Source: Blautia sp. XA-2221
Lineage (GTDB): Bacteria > Bacillota > Clostridia > Lachnospirales > Lachnospiraceae
Direction of reading: 5' to 3'
Length of the DNA: 64,000 bases
Assembly: GCF_028767025.1 (NCBI RefSeq)
Contig: NZ_JAJQXX010000004.1
Span: 62,001-126,000 of the forward strand
How positions within the stretch are numbered: the stretch's first letter is position 1; each line of letters begins with the position of its first letter. The notes under the pieces were generated by a model. The model was not told where the DNA came from and did not search any database. It saw only the letters and a list, made by a program, of their open reading frames with translations. A program made the position numbers and the translations under genes. Below, in pieces: positions 35,389 to 44,417 of this stretch.

Positions 35389-36462
35389 TTATTTTTGTGA
35401 ATTAACAAGTTCCAGAATTTCTTCTGCATTATCCTGTGTCACTTTTACGTAATCAACCAGAGTAACAGGCTCTGTTTCCTCACCCTTCAGGAACTTTACG
35501 GCAAGCTCTGCCGCCCCATGGGACTGACTGAAATAATCATTAAACACCGTGCCTGTAAATTCTCCGTCCACAACACTCTGGACTGCTTCTTCCAGAGCAT
35601 CGACACCTGTCAGATAAATATCCTCTCCCACAGTTCTGTCAGCCTCCCGGATCGCCTCCAACGCCCCAAGCGCCATGGCGTCATTATTACAGAACACCAC
35701 TTCTATCTCATCTCCAAACTCATCCAGAGCCTCCTCCATGATCTTCTGTCCCTGTGACTGGCTCCAGTCGCCTCTCTGAGCCATAAGTTCTCTGGTCTTC
35801 ACTCCTGCATCTTCAAGAGCTTTTACAGAATAAGCGGTTCTGTACTGGGTATCAATATTTTCCGGCTCCCCCTGGAGCATAATATAAGAAACCTCTCCGT
35901 CGCCATTCACATCACCTTTATTCTCTGTAGCCGCAATCTCTTCTCCCTGAAAAATACCGGACTGCCTTGCGTCTGCGCCAATATAAGCTGCCTGTATTCC
36001 CTCCATCTCCCATCTTTCCATTTCCATGGGATCCGGCTGACGGTTTATGTAAACAACAGGAGTCCCCGACTCGCTGCAAAGATCTGTTATCATGGGAGCC
36101 GCAGAGGCATGAACCAGATTCAGGATCATCACATCTACATGATCTGCAATAAAATCTTCAATCTGATTTGTCTGCTTCTCCTGATTGTTTTTTCCATCTT
36201 CCACCAGTATGTTTTTTTCATCAAAGCCCAGTTCCTCTGTCAGATAGCGTACAAGCTCTGTCCGATACAATGTCATAAACGTATCGTCAAACTGATAAAT
36301 GGAAATCCCTATTTTTGTGTTTTCTGTGTCTATGCCCTCCATGTCCGGTTTTTGCACAGCGGCTTCTTCCGCTTTCTCTGCTGCCTGAACCAGCTCTGCT
36401 CCTGTAAATGCTGATGTAGCCGCCACAGCCCAGAACACTGCTGCCAGTATCTTACGTTTCAT
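35389..36462 (-). CDS. Secreted sugar-binding protein (MglB-like)
   Basis: 357 residues from the ATG at 36462, chosen for GGGAGGAAAATGAA in front; the frame is open 27 codons further without a site. An Ala-rich signal peptide with no lipobox cysteine (KILAAVFWAVAATSAFTGAELVQAA) is followed by a Glu-rich spacer, then a type I binding fold: IGISIYQFDDTFMTLYRTEL, VVYINRQ, YIGADARQSGIFQGEEIA, a calcium-type loop DVNGDGEVS and VVFCNNDAMALGALEAI. It resembles the lipoprotein at 26074. In a Gram-positive cell a soluble form without anchor would be released, unless the signal stays uncleaved. No transporter genes adjoin; gntR follows. Confidence 0.85.
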   Translation of the reverse strand: MKRKILAAVFWAVAATSAFTGAELVQAAEKAEEAAVQKPDMEGIDTENTKIGISIYQFDDTFMTLYRTELVRYLTEELGFDEKNILVEDGKNNQEKQTNQIEDFIADHVDVMILNLVHASAAPMITDLCSESGTPVVYINRQPDPMEMERWEMEGIQAAYIGADARQSGIFQGEEIAATENKGDVNGDGEVSYIMLQGEPENIDTQYRTAYSVKALEDAGVKTRELMAQRGDWSQSQGQKIMEEALDEFGDEIEVVFCNNDAMALGALEAIREADRTVGEDIYLTGVDALEEAVQSVVDGEFTGTVFNDYFSQSHGAAELAVKFLKGEETEPVTLVDYVKVTQDNAEEILELVNSQK

Positions 36463-36955
36463 TTCATTTTCCTCCCTCAAAACACCCGAAAATATGTCTT
36501 CCGGTATCTTTATTTTAACAGTATTGCTGTCAAAAATATACATATTTTTTAGAGTTCCCGGGATTTTGGCATCAATGCGTCAGACAAATGTGGAAATAAT
36601 ACTGTACGGACAGCAGCCGTTTTTCCTCTCATACTGTGAGAGAATCAAAAGTTAAATGCCAGGGTAATTTGCTTGCAGAAGAAAAACCCGTATGTTATAT
36701 TAGAAAGAACAGAGCACATCTGTTTTGCTCTTTATAATCATACTGTATTTGCAGCCGTTTCTATTTCTGTAGCGGCTGTTTACATTTTCTGAAAAGTTTT
36801 ATAATACAGAACGGTAAATCAGTTCAACAAACACAAAATCTGGTCTGATATAAGGTTCTGAATATATTAGTGTTCACAGGATTTTGACCAGGAAACTGCT
36901 GTGAACGGAATAAACAGTAATCTGAATACTGTCATATAAAGGAGATTCCCAAACT
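36463..36955. other. Intergenic region with promoter and hairpins before the DUF4317 gene
   Basis: No protein gene is seen in these 493 bases. TTAACAG/CTGTCAA (36515-36533) is a near-perfect dyad in the promoter region of the minus-strand binding-protein gene. On the plus strand TTGCAG (36673-36678), 17 bases and TATATT (36696-36701) form a good promoter. Two hairpins follow: AGAGCA/TGCTCT (36711-36731) and CAGCCG/CGGCTG (36752-36778), the latter followed by TTTACATTTTC. This could be a short RNA or a structured leader. A TATAAT at 36800-36805 has only a -35 at 15-base spacing. Confidence 0.4.
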
Positions 36956-38098
36956 ATGAACAAAAAAGAAATATCCGAAATAAAAAAACAGTTTACACCT
37001 GACCGCTGCTCCATTACCCGTATCTGCGGCTGTTATGTAGATGGTGAAAAAAACAAAAAAACAGAGCTGAAAGAAGCTTTTCTGTCCCTTTCTGAAGAGG
37101 AAGCTTTTAAGTATTTTGAAATTTTTAAGAAAACTCTTTCCGGAACAATAGGCAAAAATCTTATCAATATGGAATTTCCTCTGGAACAGGAAAAAGAAGG
37201 CGGGACTCAGGAATTTCTGCTGAAGCTGCGGGGAAGCAAGCTTCAGGATAATGCTCTTCTGGAAGAATTTTATGACAGGATCATCCAGTCCTATGATTAT
37301 GGCGAAAACTACTACATTATACTGATCCATGCAGTTTACGATATTCCCGGCAAATCCTCTGACGGTATGGAAATGTTTGACGCCTCCGACGAGATCTACG
37401 ACCATATCCTCTGCAGCATCTGCCCGGTAAAGCTTTCCAAGGCAGGTCTTTGCTACAATGCGGAAACAAATAATATTGAGGACCGCATCCGCGACTGGAT
37501 CGTGGAAATGCCGGATCTGGGCTTTCTGTTTCCTGTATTTAATGACAGAAGTACAGATATCCACGGACTTCTCTATTATTCAAAAAATGCAGAACAGCTG
37601 AGAAGTACCTTTGTAGACGAGCTTTTTGGCTGCGTAACTCCTTTGTCTGCAGGAGGTCAGCGTGATTCCTTTAATGCCCTTGTGGAAGAAACCCTTGGTG
37701 ACGACTGCGCTTATGATACTGTCATGAACATCCATGAAAAATTAAATGAATGGGTGGAAACCCAAAAAGACGCTCCGGAACCGGCTGTACTGACAAAACC
37801 GGAAGTGAAACGTCTTTTTGAGGAGTGCGGTGTGGAGGATGAAAAACTGGAAACCTTTGATTCCTGCTATGAGGCCACTGCCGGAGAAAATACTTCTCTC
37901 ATGGCTTCCAATATCACCAACACCCGCCGTATGGAGATCAAAACCCCTGATGTGGTGATCCATGTAGATCCTGACCGTGCAGAACTTGTGGAAACAAAGA
38001 TCATTGACGGCAGAAAATGTCTTGTGATCCCCATGGAAGGTGATGTGGAGATCAATGGTATCCATGTTTCCTTTAAAGAAGACTCTGAATCTCATTAA
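36956..38098 (+). CDS. DUF4317 family protein
   Basis: 380 residues, cytoplasmic, no signal or membrane segment. It begins MNKKEISEIKKQFTPDRCSITRICGCYVDGEKNKK, the standard start of DUF4317 proteins of Clostridia, and holds YYIILIHAVYDIPGKSSDG and CSICPVKLSKAGLCYN. The Cys pairs are suggestive but do not form a known metal site. Function unknown; no characterised member is known to me. AAAGGAG precedes the ATG. It is monocistronic and ends at a bidirectional terminator. Confidence 0.88.
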   Translation: MNKKEISEIKKQFTPDRCSITRICGCYVDGEKNKKTELKEAFLSLSEEEAFKYFEIFKKTLSGTIGKNLINMEFPLEQEKEGGTQEFLLKLRGSKLQDNALLEEFYDRIIQSYDYGENYYIILIHAVYDIPGKSSDGMEMFDASDEIYDHILCSICPVKLSKAGLCYNAETNNIEDRIRDWIVEMPDLGFLFPVFNDRSTDIHGLLYYSKNAEQLRSTFVDELFGCVTPLSAGGQRDSFNALVEETLGDDCAYDTVMNIHEKLNEWVETQKDAPEPAVLTKPEVKRLFEECGVEDEKLETFDSCYEATAGENTSLMASNITNTRRMEIKTPDVVIHVDPDRAELVETKIIDGRKCLVIPMEGDVEINGIHVSFKEDSESH

Positions 38099-38113
38099 TT
38101 TTCCCATGAAAAA

Positions 38114-38146
38114 GGGGATATCACAAGCAGCTGTTGTGGTATCCCC
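38114..38146. terminator. Bidirectional terminator between the DUF4317 and foldase genes
   Basis: GGGGATA-CACAA pairs with TTGTG-TATCCCC around a 7-base loop, with T's on both sides. Confidence 0.85.
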
Positions 38147-38160
38147 TTTATAAAATCGTT

Positions 38161-39432
38161 TTATTTTTCTGCTTCTTCAGTTGGCTCAGGAGTAACTGTT
38201 GTCTCTGCAGTCTCTTCTGTTCCCTCTTCTTCAGCTTTCTCTGTATCATTTTCCGGCGCTGAAGTTGGTTCCTCTGTTGTTGCTTCCGGCTCTTCTACAG
38301 GTTCAAGAACCTCTTCCTCGGCAGCTTCTTCCGGAGCTGCTTCTGTTGCTTCCGGTGTTTCTGTAGGTTCCGCAGTTGTGCCGATCACAAATTTATGGTT
38401 ATCTTTCAGTTCCAGAGTTTTAAGAACCTTCTTGTCCACAGTAACCTCTGCTTCCTTTAACCATTTTTCGGTTGTATCTGCATAAAACTCGTTCTGTTTC
38501 TCATTGAGGATAGATGTTTTCTTATTCTCAGTAGCTTCCTCATCATTTACTTTATCCAGTCTTACAACATAAAAAGCAGTGTCTGTTTCAATTACATTCT
38601 GCGCCAATTCCCCGTCTTTAAGAGTTCTCAGTACAGAAATAACCTCTTCCGGATAACCGGAGGATGCAGGCTCAGCTTCGCCCTCTTTATCCTCTTTCTT
38701 CTCATTTGTATCAAAAGTTCCTTCAAGAACGCTGTAATCCTCACTGACAGATTTTACTGTTTCAGCAAAATCAGCTTCCGGATTTTTTTTCATTTCATCA
38801 AGGATTTTCTGTGCGTCTTTCTTTTTGGCCTCAACATCTTTTTCTTCCAGATCTGCAGTATTAATGCTTACATAACTGAAAGAAGACTGCTGAGCTTCTT
38901 CATCCGGAATATCCGTATCCACCTCAGCGATAATGGCATCATGCATTCTCATCTGATAAGTGCGCAGTTCCAGGTAGGTTTTAATCTGGTCTTCTGTCAC
39001 AGAAAGAGTTTCTATCGTTTCTTCACTGTTGGCTTTCATAAATTCTGATGCTGCCTCTGCAATGGCTTTCTGATCTTCCTCAGTTACCTCAACCTTGTAA
39101 TCTGCTGCCTTTTCTTTCAGAATATACAGAGTCTCCAGGTCTTTCAGGGATTCCTCTACAGCCTGTTCTCCGTAGGTTCCTCCCTCCTCTGTCTCTGATT
39201 CCCAGATCGCATATCCCGGCTGTCCGCCCATAAGGCTTGCATACATTGCTTCTGCCTGAGCCTGACTCTGACGAACCATAATACTTAATACTCCCATTGG
39301 GATATCAGTTCCGTTTACCGTAGCAACTGTCTGAGTTCCATCTACTTTCTTTTCACCACAGCCGGAAAGCATTCCCATGGTCATTACGCCTGCAAGCGCA
39401 ACAACAGCTGCTTTTTTTGATCTTTCTTTCAT
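38161..39432 (-). CDS. PrsA/SurA-like peptidyl-prolyl isomerase lipoprotein
   Basis: 423 residues from the ATG at 39432 (GGAGG in front). Lipoprotein signal with lipobox MLSGCG. The next part (TVATVNGTDIPMGVLSIMVRQSQ, then long helices) is a SurA-N/PrsA chaperone region. A parvulin-type domain follows at about 205-320 (SYVSINTADLEEKDVEAKKKDAQKILDEM, ADFAETVKSVSEDYSV, LKDGELAQNVIETDTAFYVVRL). The last 70 residues are a Glu/Thr/Pro/Ala tail. It should fold exported proteins outside the membrane. It has its own promoter, TTGCCC-17-TATACT at 39468-39496, and stands 113 bases after mfd. Confidence 0.85.
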   Translation of the reverse strand: MKERSKKAAVVALAGVMTMGMLSGCGEKKVDGTQTVATVNGTDIPMGVLSIMVRQSQAQAEAMYASLMGGQPGYAIWESETEEGGTYGEQAVEESLKDLETLYILKEKAADYKVEVTEEDQKAIAEAASEFMKANSEETIETLSVTEDQIKTYLELRTYQMRMHDAIIAEVDTDIPDEEAQQSSFSYVSINTADLEEKDVEAKKKDAQKILDEMKKNPEADFAETVKSVSEDYSVLEGTFDTNEKKEDKEGEAEPASSGYPEEVISVLRTLKDGELAQNVIETDTAFYVVRLDKVNDEEATENKKTSILNEKQNEFYADTTEKWLKEAEVTVDKKVLKTLELKDNHKFVIGTTAEPTETPEATEAAPEEAAEEEVLEPVEEPEATTEEPTSAPENDTEKAEEEGTEETAETTVTPEPTEEAEK

Positions 39433-39467
39433 ATTTTCCTCCATTGTAGCCTGACTTTATTGCTACA

Positions 39468-39496
39468 AGTATAATCTTTTTTCGTCCTGAGGGCAA
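39468..39496 (-). promoter_or_regulatory. Promoter of the PrsA-like gene
   Basis: On the minus strand TTGCCC (39496-39491), a 17-base spacer and TATACT (39473-39468), 35 bases before the start codon. Confidence 0.65.
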
Positions 39497-39544
39497 GGAG
39501 AATCACAAAATTCCATGATTTTTCACACATTTTGCACAGATTCC

Positions 39545-42500
39545 CTACTCCTCCACCAGACTGTTCAGCTCTGTCAGAAAATCTGTCAGGGCTTCCAGCG
39601 GTCTTCCCTGAGGTGTGTATATAAATTTCGGCTCCTGCTCTGCCTTAAACTGAAGGCCTCTTCTGTATTTCTGCATAAGAGCCGGGATTCCTGAAGGATC
39701 GATATGCGCTTTTTCATAAAGAGTGATCCTCATATCGTTTCCAAGCTGCTTGATCTCTGTTACATAGGAACGGTGGGCAAGAGCCTTCATTCTTGCAATG
39801 GCAAGAAGGTTCAGCACTGCCTTTGGCATTTCTCCGAAACGATCCAGAAGCTCTTCCAGCATATCGTCATAATCCTGCTGACTTTCAATACCTGCAATTC
39901 TCTTATAAATATCCAGCTTCTGATATTCGTTGCTGATATAGGTATCCGGGATAAAAGCGTCAATTGTCAGGTCAATGGTAGTTTCAAAGTCCTCCATTGT
40001 ATGAATACCCTTTGCCTCCTTGACAGCCTCGCTGAGCATTTTGCAGTAAAGATCATAACCAACTGCATTCATATGTCCGTGCTGCTCTGCTCCCAGAAGG
40101 TTTCCGGCTCCCCGAAGCTCAAGATCCCGCATGGCAATCTTGAATCCGCTTCCCAGATCTGTATATTCCCGGATGGCGGAAAGTCTTTTTTCCGCCGTTT
40201 CCTTCAGCATGGTATTTTTCCGGTACATAAGAAAAGCATAGGCGGTTCTGTTTGATCTTCCAATCCGCCCCCGAAGCTGATAAAGCTGGGAAAGTCCATA
40301 TCTGTCTGAATCATGAATAATCATTGTATTCACGTTGGATATGTCAAGACCTGTTTCAATAATTGTTGTGGAAACCAGAACATCAATGTCTCCGTTGATA
40401 AATGCACACATAACATTTTCCAGTTCCCTCTCGCTCATCTGCCCATGAGCAAAATCCACTCTGGCATCAGGCAGAAGCCTGGACAGTCTCAGGGCAACCT
40501 CTGCGATATCGTTCACACGGTTATATACATAATATACCTGGCCGCCCCTGCGAAGCTCACGGTTTACTGCCTCTCTCACAGTTTCCTCATCATACTCCAT
40601 CACATAAGTCTGAATAGGCACACGATCCATAGGCGGTTCTTCCAGAACACTCATATCGCGGATTCCGATCAAGCTCATGTGAAGTGTCCGTGGAATAGGC
40701 GTTGCAGTCAGAGTCAGAACATCAATATCTTTTTTCAGCTGCTTGATCTTTTCTTTGTGAACTACGCCAAAGCGCTGTTCCTCATCAATGATCAGAAGTC
40801 CCAGATTCTTAAATTCCACATCCTTGGAAAGCACCCTGTGAGTTCCCACAATAATGTCAACCTGGCCTTTTTTCAGATCACTGATCGTTTTTTGCTGCTG
40901 GGCTGCAGTGCGGAACCGGCACAGGAGATCCACTCTTACCGGAAACTCTTTCATTCTCTGGACAAAGGTATTATAAACCTGCTGTGCAAGGATCGTGGTT
41001 GGCACAAGGTAAATTACCTGGCGGCTTTCCTGAACAGCCTTAAAGGCGGCGCGGAGAGCAACCTCCGTCTTTCCGTAGCCTACGTCGCCGCACACAAGGC
41101 GGTCCATGATCTTGGTGCTTTCCATGTCTTTTTTTGTATCCTCAATGGCAGCAAGCTGATCCTCTGTCTCCTCATAGGGGAACATTTCCTCAAACTCTCT
41201 CTGCCACACTGTATCCGGACCGCACACATAGCCTTCTTTTTCCTGACGCACTGCATAAAGCTCCACCAGCTCCTTTGCAATGTTCTGAACAGCGCCCTTT
41301 ACTTTTGATTTTGTCTTTTTCCACTCCTGGCCTCCCAGCTTGTTCAGCCTTGGAGTTCTTGCAGCCTCTGCCCCGGAATATTTCTGAAGAGCATCCAGCT
41401 GAGTGGCAAGAATATAAAGGTTGCTTCCTCCACGGTACTCGATCTTGATATAATCCTTTACGATCCTGTCTACCTCAACCTTTTCAATTCCCTTATAAAT
41501 TCCAAGTCCGTGCTTTTCATGGACAACAAAATCCCCGATGGACAGCTCAGAAAAGTCCTGGATCCTCTGACCGTTATAGTTTTTCTTTTTTTTACGCGGC
41601 TTCTGCTCTTTGCCGAAAATATCAGTTTCTGTAATAACCGCAAACTTTACAAGAGGATACTCGAAGCCCTTTCTGGCATGACCGTAAACCACCATGATCT
41701 CTCCGGGATTCAGAATACGTTCACTGTCCTGTCCATAAAAGGCATTCAGCCCCTGATCCTGAAGATCCTTTGCCAGACGCTCTGCTCTTGTCCGGGAGCC
41801 TGACATAAGAACAATCTGATAGCCCTTGTTTTTGTACTGCTGAAGATCCTTTACAAGAAGCTCAAAACTGCTCTGATAGGAGCTCATGGATTTCACTGTG
41901 AGATTGTGATTTCCCGTAATATTCCATCCCGCTTTTTGGGGCTCCAGCGCAGAAAGAGAAACACAGTTACATTTATTCAGCTTATGACAAACTTCATCCC
42001 AGGAGCACATCCAGCCTTCGGAAAGATTCTGCTGACCTTTTTCCTGTCGGTTATGGCAACTCTGACGGAATTCTTCCTCCACTGCCTTTGCATTTTCGGA
42101 AAGGCGGTTAGGCTCATCCAGAAATATCATTGTTTTTTCCCGGTCAAAATAATCTGTAAAAGTCAGACCGCTTTTTTCCGCCTGAAGCTCCGCCGCCGGA
42201 TAAATGGTGATCTCTTCCAGATTTTCCAGAGATCTCTGGCTCTGGGTATCAAAGCTTCGGATTGAGTCAATTTCATCTCCCCACAGCTCGATTCTCCAGG
42301 GATTTTCTTCTGTCAGGGAATAAATATCAATAATTCCTCCTCTCACCGAAAACTGTCCTGGCATCTCCACCTGGCCTGCACGCTCATAGCCCATACTTAC
42401 AAGTGCTGTTTTTAATTTATCAATATCAAGCTGGCTGTCATTGCGAAAATAAAGAAGCTGTTTCTGGATTTCCTCCAAAGGAGCAAGAAAATCCATACAT

Positions 42501-42862
42501 CCGTCCACACTTGTAACCACTGTGATCTCTTCTGAGGTAAGAAGAGCACGGATTACCTGCATCCTCTGCCGTATCAGCAGGTTTCCATGGATATCTGCCT
42601 GAAAAAACAGAAGATCTCTGGCCGGATAGTAATAAACATTTTTGTCATAAAAACGATAGTCCTCATAAATCTGCTTTGCGCTGCGCTCGTCCTCGGAAAT
42701 AATCAGATGATATGGAAAAAGCCCGGAAAGCCCATATATCATATGTGCTTTCTGGGACTCCATACAGCCGCTGACAGCCAGGACGCCACGGTTATCTTTT
42801 GCCTGTTCCCGTATCTGTTCCATCTCTGCAAGATTCTGCAGAGGCTGCAAAAATGTTTTCAT
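39545..42862 (-). CDS. mfd: Transcription-repair coupling factor Mfd
   Basis: 1105 residues. N-terminal UvrB-like module (PARDLLFFQADIHG, RGGIIDIYS), an RNA-polymerase-interacting CarD-like domain near residue 440 (IGDFVVHEKHGLGIYKGIE), the helicase core with Walker A VCGDVGYGKTEVALRAAF, box II DEEQRFGV, TATPIPRTL, the RG motif QLRGRIGRSNRTAYAFL, and the C-terminal TRCF domain (DLTIDAFIPDTYI). It removes RNA polymerase stalled at DNA lesions and recruits UvrA. It overlaps pth by four bases; the pth-mfd order is common in Firmicutes. Confidence 0.97.
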   Translation of the reverse strand: MKTFLQPLQNLAEMEQIREQAKDNRGVLAVSGCMESQKAHMIYGLSGLFPYHLIISEDERSAKQIYEDYRFYDKNVYYYPARDLLFFQADIHGNLLIRQRMQVIRALLTSEEITVVTSVDGCMDFLAPLEEIQKQLLYFRNDSQLDIDKLKTALVSMGYERAGQVEMPGQFSVRGGIIDIYSLTEENPWRIELWGDEIDSIRSFDTQSQRSLENLEEITIYPAAELQAEKSGLTFTDYFDREKTMIFLDEPNRLSENAKAVEEEFRQSCHNRQEKGQQNLSEGWMCSWDEVCHKLNKCNCVSLSALEPQKAGWNITGNHNLTVKSMSSYQSSFELLVKDLQQYKNKGYQIVLMSGSRTRAERLAKDLQDQGLNAFYGQDSERILNPGEIMVVYGHARKGFEYPLVKFAVITETDIFGKEQKPRKKKKNYNGQRIQDFSELSIGDFVVHEKHGLGIYKGIEKVEVDRIVKDYIKIEYRGGSNLYILATQLDALQKYSGAEAARTPRLNKLGGQEWKKTKSKVKGAVQNIAKELVELYAVRQEKEGYVCGPDTVWQREFEEMFPYEETEDQLAAIEDTKKDMESTKIMDRLVCGDVGYGKTEVALRAAFKAVQESRQVIYLVPTTILAQQVYNTFVQRMKEFPVRVDLLCRFRTAAQQQKTISDLKKGQVDIIVGTHRVLSKDVEFKNLGLLIIDEEQRFGVVHKEKIKQLKKDIDVLTLTATPIPRTLHMSLIGIRDMSVLEEPPMDRVPIQTYVMEYDEETVREAVNRELRRGGQVYYVYNRVNDIAEVALRLSRLLPDARVDFAHGQMSERELENVMCAFINGDIDVLVSTTIIETGLDISNVNTMIIHDSDRYGLSQLYQLRGRIGRSNRTAYAFLMYRKNTMLKETAEKRLSAIREYTDLGSGFKIAMRDLELRGAGNLLGAEQHGHMNAVGYDLYCKMLSEAVKEAKGIHTMEDFETTIDLTIDAFIPDTYISNEYQKLDIYKRIAGIESQQDYDDMLEELLDRFGEMPKAVLNLLAIARMKALAHRSYVTEIKQLGNDMRITLYEKAHIDPSGIPALMQKYRRGLQFKAEQEPKFIYTPQGRPLEALTDFLTELNSLVEE

Positions 42863-43437
42863 ACGACCCCCGTCTTTTTGTTGAACTCATTCATTGCTGC
42901 ATCTGTTCCTCTGGAAAGGATCATTTCCACAGCCTTGCATGCTCTTTCCTGAGCCTCATCCACAAGTTTGCGCTCCTGTGTGGAAAATCTTCCCAGTACA
43001 TGATCTGCCAGATCCCAGCCCTGAGGTTTGGCTCCTACTCCCACCTTGATACGCACAAACTTCTGCGTTCCAAGCTGTTTGATCAGATCTTTGATCCCGT
43101 TGTGTCCGCCTGCGCTTCCCTGCTTGCGGATTCTTAACTGTCCCGGTTCCAGATCAATATCATCATAAATCACGATCATCTCTGTTTCCGGATCAATTTT
43201 AAAATAATTTATCATGTCCCGCACCGGGCCACCGCTTAAATTCATATAAGAAAGGGGCTTCATCAAAAGCACCTGTTCTCCACCGATGATTCCCTTTCCA
43301 TACATGGCATTGAATTTAACGCCGCCCTGGGGAATCCCGTGTTCCTCCACCAGACGGTCGATCACATCAAAGCCCATGTTGTGCCGGGTGGCTTCATACT
43401 GCCTTCCTGGATTTCCCAGACCAACTACTAAATACAT
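42859..43437 (-). CDS. pth: Peptidyl-tRNA hydrolase
   Basis: 192 residues from the ATG at 43437 (AAGGAGAG four bases upstream). It begins MYLVVGLGNPGRQYEATRHNMGF with the catalytic His in TRHNMG, the catalytic Asp in VIYDDIDLEPG, and GSAGGHNGIKDLIKQLGTQKFVRIKVGVG. It frees tRNA from stalled peptidyl-tRNA. It is separated by only ten bases from the CobW-like gene upstream and overlaps mfd downstream. Confidence 0.96.
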   Translation of the reverse strand: MYLVVGLGNPGRQYEATRHNMGFDVIDRLVEEHGIPQGGVKFNAMYGKGIIGGEQVLLMKPLSYMNLSGGPVRDMINYFKIDPETEMIVIYDDIDLEPGQLRIRKQGSAGGHNGIKDLIKQLGTQKFVRIKVGVGAKPQGWDLADHVLGRFSTQERKLVDEAQERACKAVEMILSRGTDAAMNEFNKKTGVV

Positions 43438-43447
43438 ACCGCTCTCC

Positions 43448-44398
43448 TTAATTAAAATATACCATTTCTTCTTCCAGAGGGTCACATGGCTCTACAAAAT
43501 CTGCGTAAAGCACAATTCCTTCCCCCTGGTATTCCATACGGTTCTCAATTCCTACCTTTGCAGTCACTTCTACCCATTGTCCCTGCTGAAGTTTAGGTGC
43601 AAATGCACTTTTGCACACGTAACCAAGGAAGGTTGTATCGTCTGCACAGCAGGTCATTGCCGTACGGCCCGGAACAAAAAATTTGCTTCCCATTCCTCTT
43701 GGCTTCATTACCCTTGCCTTAAACTTCACAGTTTTATTTACATAAGTTTCCGGATGGTCCATAGCGTCCACAAACCAGATTCCGTAATCCTCAGGTAAAA
43801 TATCAATCACAGGCGCATTGACATCAAAAGGCATTTCATCCTGGAAAATATCATCCAGCTCGCCTTCTTCATCCTCAAAAATAATCTCAGCTCTCTGGTT
43901 TGCCACTTTGATCCCTCTTCTGTAAGTTGGAAGAGGATCTTCTTTTTTGCAGCGGTTAAACACAACCATATCGCTGTTTCTTACCATATCCATAAAAATG
44001 GATTTCATGTTTGCCATATACATCTGGAAGGTACTGGCGTCTACACAGGTGATCTGCTGCTCTACACCCCAGCCCTCCGGCTTCTGCATTTTCTCAAAAT
44101 TGCTCACCAGCCACATACCGTTATACTCAATGATAACCCGTTCCGGCTGATACAGAATGTTCATGGCAACAAGACGGTCTGTAGTAAGATCTTCCTCTTT
44201 TTCAATGATCTCCACTACAGTATTGCTCATTTCCAGAACAGCCTTATCGTACTCCTCTTCTCCTTCTTCACAGAGGATCAGAAGAGTTGTTCCCTCTGTA
44301 TAAAAATAATCCTGCTGCAGGGTGAAATTCAGGAAAGAAGTTTTACCACTTTCCAGAAAACCTGTGATCAGATAAATCGGTACTGTAATCTCGTTCAT
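43448..44398 (-). CDS. CobW-type GTPase fused to a TIGR03943-like C-terminal domain
   Basis: 316 residues. The N-terminal part is a CobW/P47K-like GTPase: P-loop LITGFLESGKTSFLNF near residues 10-18, then VIIEYNGMWLV and VVFNRCKKEDPLP. It lacks the CxCC metal motif of classical CobW proteins. The C-terminal half (about 190-316), with IWFVDAMDHPETYVNKTVKFKARV, FFVPGRTAMTCCADDTTFLGYVC and EGIVLYADFVEPCDPLEEE, resembles the C-terminal domain of the TIGR03943/YcgQ-type proteins found beside YcgR-like permeases and CobW proteins. It lies 19 bases after a second CobW gene and likely helps deliver or sense a metal. The metal is not known. Confidence 0.75.
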   Translation of the reverse strand: MNEITVPIYLITGFLESGKTSFLNFTLQQDYFYTEGTTLLILCEEGEEEYDKAVLEMSNTVVEIIEKEEDLTTDRLVAMNILYQPERVIIEYNGMWLVSNFEKMQKPEGWGVEQQITCVDASTFQMYMANMKSIFMDMVRNSDMVVFNRCKKEDPLPTYRRGIKVANQRAEIIFEDEEGELDDIFQDEMPFDVNAPVIDILPEDYGIWFVDAMDHPETYVNKTVKFKARVMKPRGMGSKFFVPGRTAMTCCADDTTFLGYVCKSAFAPKLQQGQWVEVTAKVGIENRMEYQGEGIVLYADFVEPCDPLEEEMVYFN

Positions 44399-44417
44399 TT
44401 ATTCCTCCTGATCTGTC

